Positions 1 through 6,364 of a stretch of DNA of 9,559 nt are shown in pieces. The stretch comes from Pedobacter sp. GTDB lineage: Bacteria > Bacteroidota > Bacteroidia > Sphingobacteriales > Sphingobacteriaceae. The notes beneath the pieces were generated by a model that searched no databases, was not told the origin of the DNA, and saw only the letters and a list, made by a program, of their open reading frames with translations. The translations under genes and the position numbers were made by a program. The stretch is taken from NCBI GenBank assembly GCA_028287885.1, contig JAQBOT010000277.1, forward strand, positions 1-9,559, given 5' to 3'. Numbering within the stretch: position 1 is the first letter of the stretch; each line of letters begins with the position of its first letter.

Positions 1-255
1 GAGATCTTTAAGCTGTTCGAACAACAAGGCAAGGTCCATTCCATTGTCTAGAGCCAACTTGCTGCTCGCCTGGATCACCGGACCGTCGGCAACAGGGTCT
101 GAGTATGGAAAGCCGATTTCTAGCATATCTGCACCCGATTGTTGCAGCTCTTCCGCTATGCGGACCGTATCGTTTAGATTAGGATAGCCTGCTGTATAGT
201 AAATGGAAAGAATGTTACTCTTCTTGTCCTCAAATAATTGATTAATTCGATTCAT
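1..255 (-). CDS. trpA: Tryptophan synthase alpha chain, N-terminal part (runs off left edge)
   Basis: The first 85 codons of TrpA are visible, and the gene continues beyond the left edge. TrpA is the cytoplasmic subunit of tryptophan synthase that cleaves indole-3-glycerol phosphate to indole and glyceraldehyde-3-phosphate; indole then passes to TrpB. The translation begins MNRINQLFEDKK and contains the family signature LEIGFPYSDPVADGP at residues 45-59. E46 and D57 sit 11 residues apart, like the catalytic Glu49/Asp60 pair of the Salmonella enzyme. The ATG at 255-253 is chosen because it lies 9 bases after the trpB stop and gives the expected N-terminal length. It is the last gene seen in the trp operon and should fall under the attenuator before trpD. 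No Trp codon occurs in the visible part. Identity is secure; the C-terminal half cannot be checked. Confidence 0.96.
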   Translation of the reverse strand, partial: MNRINQLFEDKKSNILSIYYTAGYPNLNDTVRIAEELQQSGADMLEIGFPYSDPVADGPVIQASSKLALDNGMDLALLFEQLKDL

Positions 256-264
256 TGTATGCTA

Positions 265-1446
265 TTATAATCCAAAGTGTTTCATGTACGTGTCCATATC
301 TTTATCGCCGCGACCAGATAAGCAAACCACAACGTTCTCCTTGCCGGTAAAGCTCATCTTTTCTAAGTATGCTAATGCGTGTGCACTTTCTATTGCCGGA
401 ATAATTCCCTCCATTTGCGTGCAAAGCAAGCCCGCATTTAAAGATTCTTCATCAGTGATGGATACATATTGCGCACGGGTAGTTTTAAATAAGTGCGCAT
501 GCTGAGGGCCGATGCCTGGGTAATCCAGACCCGCCGATATAGAGAATGGCTCTACCACCTGTCCATCCTTAGTTTGCATCAGAATACTTCTGCTGCCATG
601 TAAAACACCTTCTTTACCAAGCGCAGTAGTTGCCGCCGTAAAGCCGCTGTCTACACCTTTACCCGCTGCTTCAACTGCAATCAGTTTAACGCCTTCATCG
701 TTGATGAAATGATAGAACATACCCATGGCATTACTCCCACCGCCTACGCAGGCTAAAACATAGTCGGGCTTATCTGATCCCGTCTGCTCAATCAATTGCT
801 TTTTTGTTTCTTCTGAAATGACAGATTGGAACAAAGCGACCATATCTGGATAAGGATGCGGACCGACAACAGACCCGATAATATAATGTGTATCAACAGG
901 ATCATTCACCCATGCGCGCATGGCCTCATTAGTCGCATCTTTCAAAGTTCTAGAGCCTGAAGTAGCCGGAACTACGGAAGCGCCTAGCATTTTCATCCTT
1001 GCAACATTTGGTGCCTGACGCTCGATATCAATCTCACCCATATACACCACACATTCCAGTCCACGCAACGCACATACGGTTGCTGTTGCAACACCATGCT
1101 GCCCTGCACCTGTTTCTGCAATGATCCGCTTTTTACCAAGACGTTCTGCAAGTAAGATCTGACCAATGGTATTGTTGATCTTATGCGCACCGGTATGGTT
1201 CAGGTCTTCACGTTTTAGAAAGATGTTTGCGTTATATTTTTTGGACAACCTTTTAGCCAGGTATAATGGAGAAGGCCGGCCAACGTAATCCTTTAACAAG
1301 TAGTGAAACTCCTTTTGAAAGCTTTCATCGTTAATAATCTTCAGGTAGTTTTGTCTGAGCTCTTCCACGTTCGGGTATAACATCTCGGGGATGTAAGCAC
1401 CGCCAAAATCACCGTAATAACCGTTTTCATTTACAAAATATTCCAT
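265..1446 (-). CDS. trpB: Tryptophan synthase beta chain
   Basis: This 393-residue protein has the normal length for TrpB1-type beta chains. It is the PLP-dependent subunit that condenses indole with L-serine to make L-tryptophan in an alpha2beta2 complex with TrpA. The PLP lysine is K89 in the motif [10 protein letters not shown] (83-92). The catalytic glutamate is E111 in AETGAGQHG (110-118), and the PLP phosphate loop is GGGSNAMG (235-242). The C-terminal SGRGDKD motif is present. The N-terminus ([14 protein letters not shown]) is the classical TrpB1 one and argues against the TrpB2 variant. The ATG lies 14 bases after the trpF stop, and trpA follows 9 bases after the trpB stop, so the genes are co-transcribed. 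The protein has a single Trp residue (W179). All key residues are present, so it should be active. Confidence 0.98.
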   Translation of the reverse strand: MEYFVNENGYYGDFGGAYIPEMLYPNVEELRQNYLKIINDESFQKEFHYLLKDYVGRPSPLYLAKRLSKKYNANIFLKREDLNHTGAHKINNTIGQILLAERLGKKRIIAETGAGQHGVATATVCALRGLECVVYMGEIDIERQAPNVARMKMLGASVVPATSGSRTLKDATNEAMRAWVNDPVDTHYIIGSVVGPHPYPDMVALFQSVISEETKKQLIEQTGSDKPDYVLACVGGGSNAMGMFYHFINDEGVKLIAVEAAGKGVDSGFTAATTALGKEGVLHGSRSILMQTKDGQVVEPFSISAGLDYPGIGPQHAHLFKTTRAQYVSITDEESLNAGLLCTQMEGIIPAIESAHALAYLEKMSFTGKENVVVCLSGRGDKDMDTYMKHFGL

Positions 1447-1460
1447 AGCAATCGTTTTAT

Positions 1461-2102
1461 TTATTGGGCAATGCCCGATAGTATATTTCTAAATTCCTTT
1501 AACTTATTGAGATCTTTCAGACCAGGTTCCAATTCAAATCTGCTGTTGATATCCAGGGCGTACAAACGCGGATCTTGTATCTTATTTAAAGCGGCTGCTT
1601 CTTCTATGCCTATTCCCCCACTTAAGAAGTAAGGCTTTTGGCCCTTGTAATTTTCCAGTAATGACCAGTTGAAAGCTTTTCCGGATCCCCCATGATTGGC
1701 TGTCTGCGTATCAAACAAGAAGTAATCCACAGATTCTATATATGCGTCCAAAGAAGAAAAATCAAAAGTTTCGTCTATGCCGAAGGCTTTAATTACTTCT
1801 ACCAGCGGCAAAACAGACATGATCTGTAAACAATACTGCGGACTTTCATGCCCATGTAACTGCAGGGCGGCCAAGTTGTACGCTTTCGCGTGGCTTATAA
1901 CTGTATCCAGGTCCTCATCAACAAATACGCCCGTCGCCTTTATGCCTCTCGGCAACTCGTGCACAATGGAGAACTGTAAATCGTCGATGTACCTTTTTGA
2001 TCCTTTATAGAATATAAATCCAAGATAATCCGGACTTAGTTCAACCACCTGAGCAATATTGTCAGGCACCTTCATACCGCAGATCTTCAACTTAACTTCC
2101 AT
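1461..2102 (-). CDS. trpF: Phosphoribosylanthranilate isomerase
   Basis: This 213-residue stand-alone TrpF is a cytoplasmic TIM-barrel enzyme. It performs the Amadori rearrangement of N-(5'-phosphoribosyl)-anthranilate to CdRP. The general base is Cys8 in the N-terminal strand KICGM (6-10), and the general acid is Asp131 in [19 protein letters not shown] (128-146). The phosphate-binding half-barrel motifs are recognisable as LSGGIG (160-165) and [15 protein letters not shown] (183-197). It starts 2 bases after the trpD stop and ends 14 bases before trpB. In most Bacteroidota operons I know, trpC lies between trpD and trpF; here the two genes nearly abut and no trpC sequence is present. TrpF here is not fused to TrpC, so the indole-glycerol-phosphate synthase must be encoded elsewhere. 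It contains one Trp residue (W146). Confidence 0.96.
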   Translation of the reverse strand: MEVKLKICGMKVPDNIAQVVELSPDYLGFIFYKGSKRYIDDLQFSIVHELPRGIKATGVFVDEDLDTVISHAKAYNLAALQLHGHESPQYCLQIMSVLPLVEVIKAFGIDETFDFSSLDAYIESVDYFLFDTQTANHGGSGKAFNWSLLENYKGQKPYFLSGGIGIEEAAALNKIQDPRLYALDINSRFELEPGLKDLNKLKEFRNILSGIAQ

Positions 2103-2104
2103 AT

Positions 2105-3094
2105 CTAGGCGTTTACGAGTTTGTTAAAGCTGTCAAAAGCTCGTTTGCTATTTAACGACTCCTCCGCTTCATAGTAACAATCGGAGAAGGATTTCCGACT
2201 GTCAATTGTTTTAATTGCCATGGCAGCATTACAAAGAACCACATTGGTTTGCGCATACGTGCCATTTCCAGTTAATACATCCTTGAATATCTTCGCAGAA
2301 GATTCTACCGTATCCCCTCCTTTTATATCCTGTTCGTTCAGTAATTCAAATCCCAAGTCTTTGACACTACATAAAGATTCTCCATTTTGCGTAAAAGTTT
2401 TAATGCTGCAGGTTAATGAAATCTCATCAAAGCCGTCTACAGCATGCAATATGGTGTAGTTCTTATTTGTATCCTGATATAGGTAGGCATACAGCCTCGC
2501 CAATTCCAGGCTAAACACGCCTACAAGCTGGTTTTTAGGCTGCGCCGGATTACACATTGGCCCTAACATATTAAAGAAAGTTTTAATGCCAAGGTCTTTC
2601 CGAATAGGTGCTACCGTCTTCATGGCTGGGTTAAACAAGGGTGCATGGATAAAGCAGATGCCAGCCTGATCAAGCGTTCTTTTCAAAGCATCCGGATCGC
2701 TGGTAAAGGTATATCCAAGATATTCCATGACGTTAGAAGAACCACAGCCGGATGACACACCGTAATTTCCATGTTTTGCAACCTTATATCCTGCACCTGC
2801 CGTTACAAAGGATGCAAGTGTAGAAATGTTGAAGGTGTCTTTGCCATCGCCTCCGGTACCACAAAGATCAATTAACTCATAATCTGAAAAGTCAAGCTTG
2901 ATACACAGGTCCAACATTGCGTCGCGGAACCCCTGCAATTCATGTACAGTGATGTTACGCATTCCATAAGCGGTTACAAATGCAGCGATCTGTGAGCTGT
3001 TGTATTCGCCTCTGGCAATAGCAATTAGAATTCGTTGAGCTTCTTCCCGTGTAAAGCTTTTATTTTCAAAAAGGTGACTGAGTATTTTCTTCAT
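2105..3094 (-). CDS. trpD: Anthranilate phosphoribosyltransferase
   Basis: This 329-residue protein is the usual length for TrpD. It transfers the phosphoribosyl group of PRPP to anthranilate, the first step after anthranilate synthase. The glycine-rich PRPP loop is CGTGGDG (78-84), followed by the NIST segment (89-92). The KHGNYGVSSGCGSS block (107-120) is the next family landmark. A conserved arginine (R164) precedes the FFNMLGP motif (172-178), and the second-metal DE pair is D222-E223. The N-terminal helical domain (about 1-65) and the alpha/beta nucleoside phosphorylase-like domain are both complete. The ATG at 3094-3092 follows the attenuator terminator by 11 bases, so TrpD is the first structural gene released by antitermination. 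It contains no tryptophan, so it can be made under Trp starvation. It is not fused to trpG, and neither trpE nor trpG lies upstream in this window. Confidence 0.97.
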   Translation of the reverse strand: MKKILSHLFENKSFTREEAQRILIAIARGEYNSSQIAAFVTAYGMRNITVHELQGFRDAMLDLCIKLDFSDYELIDLCGTGGDGKDTFNISTLASFVTAGAGYKVAKHGNYGVSSGCGSSNVMEYLGYTFTSDPDALKRTLDQAGICFIHAPLFNPAMKTVAPIRKDLGIKTFFNMLGPMCNPAQPKNQLVGVFSLELARLYAYLYQDTNKNYTILHAVDGFDEISLTCSIKTFTQNGESLCSVKDLGFELLNEQDIKGGDTVESSAKIFKDVLTGNGTYAQTNVVLCNAAMAIKTIDSRKSFSDCYYEAEESLNSKRAFDSFNKLVNA

Positions 3095-3105
3095 GGATTA
3101 TAAAC

Positions 3106-3132
3106 AAAAAAGGTTGCCTTAGAAAAGCAACC
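3106..3132 (-). terminator. Intrinsic terminator of the trp attenuator
   Basis: Read on the minus strand, GGTTGC (3132-3127) pairs with GCAACC (3117-3112). The intervening bases can add U.G, U-A and U-A, giving a 9-bp stem with a UCU loop. Six U residues follow at once (3111-3106). This is a strong intrinsic terminator placed between a Trp-rich leader ORF and the trpD start, with only 11 bases left before the ATG. There is no gene end between the leader and this hairpin, so its natural role is premature termination of the trp transcript. It would also stop any read-through from the SDR gene upstream. Confidence 0.88.
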
Positions 3133-3174
3133 CATATACATTAGTAATTATAAAAAAACGAACATGAGGGTTAC
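3127..3174 (-). promoter_or_regulatory. Candidate antiterminator of the trp attenuator
   Basis: On the minus-strand RNA the segment GUAACCC (3174-3168) can pair over 7 bp (one U.G wobble) with GGGUUGC (3133-3127). The latter contains the whole 5' arm of the terminator stem, so the two structures are mutually exclusive. The loop between the arms is 34 bases and includes a run of seven U (3158-3152). The upstream arm begins one base after the leader stop codon. A ribosome sitting at that stop would cover it, whereas one stalled at the Trp codons would leave it free. The pairing is read directly from sequence; the switching behaviour is inference from known trp/his/leu attenuators. I do not see a convincing separate pause hairpin. 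Confidence 0.7.
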
Positions 3175-3175
3175 A

Positions 3176-3229
3176 TTACGCAATTGCGCTCTGCCACCAC
3201 CAAATAAGAAGTCCGTTTGTCTGTATCAT
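3176..3229 (-). CDS. trpL: trp operon leader peptide (17 aa, three consecutive Trp)
   Basis: The minus-strand ORF encodes MIQTNGLLIWWWQSAIA followed by TAA, with three adjacent TGG codons at 3202-3194. By contrast, the roughly 1,020 visible residues of TrpD, TrpF, TrpB and TrpA contain only two Trp. The ORF ends 42 bases before the attenuator terminator hairpin, and its stop codon sits next to the antiterminator arm. By analogy with enterobacterial trpL, its translation, not its product, should sense charged tRNA-Trp: stalling at WWW favours antitermination and trpDFBA expression. No Shine-Dalgarno precedes the ATG (CCAAAG-ATG), as is usual in Bacteroidota. The symbol is given by function; the peptide need not be homologous to the E. 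coli one. An accidental WWW ORF exactly here is very unlikely. Confidence 0.88.
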   Translation of the reverse strand: MIQTNGLLIWWWQSAIA

Positions 3230-3235
3230 CTTTGG

Positions 3236-3266
3236 CAAATATGTAATAGTTTTTTATTAAAAGCAA
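3236..3266 (-). promoter_or_regulatory. Candidate promoter of the trp leader/operon
   Basis: On the minus strand a TTG (3266-3264) lies 20 bases before CATATTTG (3243-3236). The latter matches the Bacteroidota -7 consensus TAnnTTTG at five of its six fixed positions. The spacing fits the -33/-7 arrangement of this phylum. Only 6 bases separate the box from the leader ATG, so the mRNA would start at or very near the start codon. An alternative, weaker box (AATTTTTG, 3271-3264) overlaps the -33 element. This is a motif-based prediction only. Confidence 0.45.
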
Positions 3267-3321
3267 AAATTATATTAATAATAACGGTAGCGTGTATAAT
3301 AACTGAGGGCAAGGGCCTTAC

Positions 3322-4137
3322 CTATTTGATCAAGGCGTTCTTTTCTTTTGTAAAATGATTGAACACAAGGCTGTCCGCAAGTGCAGGTAACAACTTATTC
3401 AGCCAAACCGTAAGCTTACCCTGGCCTGTCATCACCAAGGTTCTTTTACCTGCCGCAATACCGTTAATAATGTTCTCGGCAACTTCGTCTGCAGACATCA
3501 TTTTACCCTCTTCCATGCTGGTTTCACCATGGGCATTGCCGTCTTTAGATAAAGCCGCAACGCGGATGTTGGAGGTCGTAAAGCCTGGACAGGCAACCAT
3601 GACGTGTACGCCAGTCTTTAAGAGCTCTGTACGCAATGCTTCCATAAATCCGTTCATGGCAAACTTAGAGGCAGAATAGCCCGTTCTTCCTGGCAATCCT
3701 CGGTAACCGGCAATAGAAGATACACCCACAATAGTGCCTTTGCTCTTTAAAATTTCCGGCAGGGCATGTTTTGTACAATAGACAGTTCCCCAAAAATTAA
3801 CATCCATAAGGTTCTTAAGCACAGACAGATCAAGGTCCTTAAATAGAGCACGCATAGATAAACCTGCGTTGTTGATCAGGATATCAATGCGATCAAAGGT
3901 TGTCATCGCTTGTTTAACCAAATGCTTACAATCTTCTTCATTGCTTACATCAGTCTGAACGGCTATTGCACGAATTCCATATGTTTTCTCCAGATCCGCG
4001 GTGATCTCGCACAGCGTAACGTATTGACGGGCAGCGAGGACCAGGTTTGCACCACGTTTAGCCAGTTCAATGGCACAGGCTTTACCTATTCCTGATGATG
4101 CGCCTGTTATCAGGACAACTTTGTTCTTAAAATTCAT
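3322..4137 (-). CDS. SDR family NAD(P)-dependent oxidoreductase
   Basis: This 271-residue protein is a classical short-chain dehydrogenase with a Rossmann fold. Visible motifs are the cofactor loop TGASSGIG (11-18), NNAG (89-92), the active-site Asn in VNFWG (N114), Ser141 in VSSIAG, and YSASK with Tyr154 and Lys158. A PG motif after strand 6 (CPGFTTSNIR) is also present. The ARQ after strand 2 (residues 36-38) suggests NADP(H) preference, but this is weak inference. The C-terminal extension after about residue 225 resembles DHRS7/YqjQ-like members that act on lipid or carbonyl substrates; the substrate cannot be told from sequence. It begins 5 bases after the recR stop, so the two are probably co-transcribed. 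The next genes on the strand are the trp operon, 92 bases beyond its stop, which has its own leader. No clear terminator follows the gene. Confidence 0.93.
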   Translation of the reverse strand: MNFKNKVVLITGASSGIGKACAIELAKRGANLVLAARQYVTLCEITADLEKTYGIRAIAVQTDVSNEEDCKHLVKQAMTTFDRIDILINNAGLSMRALFKDLDLSVLKNLMDVNFWGTVYCTKHALPEILKSKGTIVGVSSIAGYRGLPGRTGYSASKFAMNGFMEALRTELLKTGVHVMVACPGFTTSNIRVAALSKDGNAHGETSMEEGKMMSADEVAENIINGIAAGKRTLVMTGQGKLTVWLNKLLPALADSLVFNHFTKEKNALIK

Positions 4138-4142
4138 GTATG

Positions 4143-4760
4143 TTATTTGATAATGGAATTTTCATAAGGGATCCGGGTTACGATGGAACGCCCCAGAGTT
4201 ATTTCATCGGCATATTCCAGCTCGCCCCCGAAAGCAATTCCCCGTGCAATGGTTGTGATCGGAATCTGAAACTCCTTCAATCGTTTGTATAAGTAAAAAA
4301 TGGTGGTGTCGCCTTCCATGGTGGCGCTTATAGCGAGAATCACTTCTTTTACCGGCGTTGTTGCGACACGCTGTACCAAAGAGTCAATAAAAAGATCCGA
4401 AGGGCCTATGCCATCCATTGGAGAAATTAGTCCACCAAGAACATGGTATACGCCAAAATACTGAGATGTATTCTCTACAGCCATAACATCACGCGTATCT
4501 TCTACAACGCAAATGATTTCCGTTTCCCTTTTACTTGAAGCACAGATATCACAGATCTCATTATCAGAGATGTTGTGACAAATGGAACAATGCTTAATTT
4601 GCTGGCGTAATTTGATGATTGAATTTCCAAAAAGCTCTACCTCTGGAGTTTCCCTGTTCAGTAAATGCAACACCAATCTAAGCGCAGTTTTCTTTCCAAC
4701 ACCGGGTAATTTAGCAAATTCATTAACGGCATCTTCCAGTAATTTAGAAGAGAAATTCAT
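4143..4760 (-). CDS. recR: Recombination mediator protein RecR
   Basis: This 205-residue protein is full length for RecR. RecR forms a ring clamp that works with RecO (and RecF) to load RecA onto SSB-coated single-stranded DNA at gaps. The N-terminal helix-hairpin-helix has [12 protein letters not shown] (18-29). The zinc finger has C58, C61, C70 and C73. The Toprim domain starts at [14 protein letters not shown] (83-96), and the family signature [21 protein letters not shown] lies near the C-terminus. The segment usually written NPTVEGEAT reads SATMEGDTT here, probably lineage variation. The ATG at 4760-4758 matches the usual RecR N-terminus. It lies only 4 bases from a perfect -7 box (TAAATTTG), so its mRNA may be leaderless. 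The SDR gene follows after 5 bases; no functional link between the two is evident. Confidence 0.97.
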   Translation of the reverse strand: MNFSSKLLEDAVNEFAKLPGVGKKTALRLVLHLLNRETPEVELFGNSIIKLRQQIKHCSICHNISDNEICDICASSKRETEIICVVEDTRDVMAVENTSQYFGVYHVLGGLISPMDGIGPSDLFIDSLVQRVATTPVKEVILAISATMEGDTTIFYLYKRLKEFQIPITTIARGIAFGGELEYADEITLGRSIVTRIPYENSIIK

Positions 4761-4764
4761 AGTG

Positions 4765-4772
4765 CAAATTTA
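4765..4772 (-). promoter_or_regulatory. Candidate -7 promoter box of recR
   Basis: The minus strand reads TAAATTTG, a perfect match to the Bacteroidota -7 consensus TAnnTTTG, followed by CACT and then the recR ATG. Transcription from it would begin at or within a few bases of the start codon. I find no TTG at the expected -33 spacing, which lowers confidence. Confidence 0.45.
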
Positions 4773-4789
4773 TATTTATCTTCGGTAAA

Positions 4790-4821
4790 TTGATTTTTAA
4801 AAGATCATTTTATTACATTTA
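4790..4821 (+). promoter_or_regulatory. Candidate promoter of the symporter-LOG pair
   Basis: A -33-like TTG (4790-4792) lies 21 bases before TACATTTA (4814-4821), which matches TAnnTTTG except for the last base. The symporter ATG follows 17 bases later with no Shine-Dalgarno. The box lies in the 78-base AT-rich region between divergent recR and the symporter gene, where a promoter is expected. Confidence 0.45.
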
Positions 4822-4838
4822 GCAGCTAAAAACGAATA

Positions 4839-6347
4839 ATGAGCCCCGCTATACTGCTATCTTTTTTAATTGGTTACTTCCTGATTCTGATCATTATTGC
4901 TTTCGCAACTTCCAATAAGTCTTCAGATAATTCCACCTTCTTCATTGCAAACAGAAACTCCAAATGGTACCTGGTTGCCTTCGGCATGATAGGCACCGCC
5001 TTATCCGGCGTAACCTTCATTTCGGTGCCGGGAGAAGTTGGCGCTCCAGCGGGCAACCAGTTCCAGTACTTTCAGTTTGTGCTGGGCAATGCGGTGGGCT
5101 TTTTCATCATCGCTACAGTCCTCCTCCCCTTGTATTACCGGATGCAGCTTACCTCGATATACAGCTACATTGAACAGCGACTCGGATATTATAGCTACAA
5201 AACAGCGGCATCCATATTCCTGATTAGCCGGGTAATCGGTTCCGCATTTCGGCTGTACCTCGTAGTCATCGTTCTACAACGCTTTATATTCGATAGTTAC
5301 GGTGTTCCATTTTGGGCAACGGTGTTGATCTCCTTGCTGCTAATCTGGTCCTATACTTTTAAGGGCGGTTTGAAAACAATTATCATTACCGATACTTTGC
5401 AGACCTTTTTCCTTGTACTCTCGGTTTTCCTAACGCTTTACTTTATTTGCAGCAGCCTAAACCTGGATATCCCTTCCGCCTTCGAAACAATAAAGAACAG
5501 TGGATATTCGAAAGTGTTTTTCTATGAGGACTTTATGACCAATGGCTTCCATGTCAGCAAGCAGTTCATTGGCGGTATCTTCGTAACGATAGCTATGACG
5601 GGCCTGGATCAGGATTTAATGCAAAAGAACCTGAGCATGAAAACCATCGGCGAAGCACAAAAGAACATGTTTACCTTCACGGCGGTATTCGTCGTTTTAA
5701 ACATATTCTTCTTAAGTGTGGGTGCACTATTGTATATCTATGCCACTAAGAATGGTATTTCGATTCCGCTGGACCATATAACCGGTATGCCAAGAACAGA
5801 CTTTTTGTTCCCGGAAATCGCTTTTAACCACCTCAGTGTGTTGCCTGCAATCGTATTTATGTTGGGCTTAACGGCCGCAACCTTTGCAACAACAGACTCT
5901 GCATTAACGGCGCTCACAACTTCCTTTTGTGTAGACTTCCTACACATGAATAAAGGTGATAATTCAAATTCCAAGGATTCGATTAATAAGCGTCATATGG
6001 TGCATGTCGGATTTTCCGTTCTCATGTTCCTGGTGATACTGGTGTTTAATGCTGTTAACGACGAATCTGTGGTTAAAGGGATCTTTAAAGTTGCCTCATA
6101 CACCTATGGGCCACTTTTAGGCTTATACAGCTTTGGACTATTTGTGAAAAACCGTGGCTTGCACGACAAGCTGGTTCCAGTCATTTGTCTGGTTTCGCCA
6201 TTTATTTGTTATATTCTGAATGCATATTCCAGTGACTTGCTAAATGGGTACGCTTTTAGCGTAGAGCTTATCCTTGTTAACGGATTGATAACATTCATCG
6301 GCTTGTTGTTGATTAGCAAGAAAACAGACCAACAAACTAAATTTTAA
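4839..6347 (+). CDS. Sodium:solute symporter family (SSS) transporter
   Basis: This 502-residue inner-membrane protein has about 13 hydrophobic segments, which fits the SSS/SLC5 (LeuT-fold) family. Examples are segments near 4-23, 43-63, 76-100, 124-148, 160-173 and 182-204, with the last near 472-493. The family signature reads TFKGGLKTIIITDTLQTF (173-190). The unwound TM with GTALSGVTF (52-60) and the segment TTDSALTALTTSF (351-363) correspond to the regions that form the conserved Na2 sodium site. A polar linker rich in Asn, Ser and Lys (about 370-386) is probably cytoplasmic. It should use the sodium gradient to import a small solute, but the family covers sugars, amino acids, carboxylates and vitamins, and nothing here fixes the substrate. 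It starts a two-gene plus-strand unit; the LOG gene begins 17 bases after its stop. Confidence 0.93.
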   Translation: MSPAILLSFLIGYFLILIIIAFATSNKSSDNSTFFIANRNSKWYLVAFGMIGTALSGVTFISVPGEVGAPAGNQFQYFQFVLGNAVGFFIIATVLLPLYYRMQLTSIYSYIEQRLGYYSYKTAASIFLISRVIGSAFRLYLVVIVLQRFIFDSYGVPFWATVLISLLLIWSYTFKGGLKTIIITDTLQTFFLVLSVFLTLYFICSSLNLDIPSAFETIKNSGYSKVFFYEDFMTNGFHVSKQFIGGIFVTIAMTGLDQDLMQKNLSMKTIGEAQKNMFTFTAVFVVLNIFFLSVGALLYIYATKNGISIPLDHITGMPRTDFLFPEIAFNHLSVLPAIVFMLGLTAATFATTDSALTALTTSFCVDFLHMNKGDNSNSKDSINKRHMVHVGFSVLMFLVILVFNAVNDESVVKGIFKVASYTYGPLLGLYSFGLFVKNRGLHDKLVPVICLVSPFICYILNAYSSDLLNGYAFSVELILVNGLITFIGLLLISKKTDQQTKF

Positions 6348-6364
6348 ATAAACGACAAGACAGA

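Noticed and set aside
2103..2104. Possible remnant or frameshifted trpC between trpD and trpF
   Set aside because: Only two bases separate the two intact genes, and no trpC-like sequence is found in any frame nearby.
3152..3158. Run of seven U on the minus strand as a second terminator in the trp leader
   Set aside because: The preceding bases form only a weak AAUGU/AUGUU pairing with two G.U pairs. It is more likely part of the single-stranded antiterminator loop.
3179..3188. Perfect 10-bp palindrome CGCAATTGCG inside the leader ORF as a repressor operator
   Set aside because: It is short, lies within the coding leader downstream of the promoter, and nothing else supports an operator. Chance occurrence is likely.
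3264..3272. AATTTTTG/TAATTTTTG as the -7 box of the trp promoter
   Set aside because: It has either a mismatch or a 3-base inner spacer, and no -33 TTG lies at the right distance. The downstream CATATTTG with TTG 20 bases upstream fits better, though this one is not excluded.
3164..3358. 64-residue plus-strand reading frame across the region upstream of trpD
   Set aside because: It lies antisense to the trp leader and attenuator, overlaps the SDR end, and its product resembles no family. The leader ORF and hairpins on the other strand explain the region.
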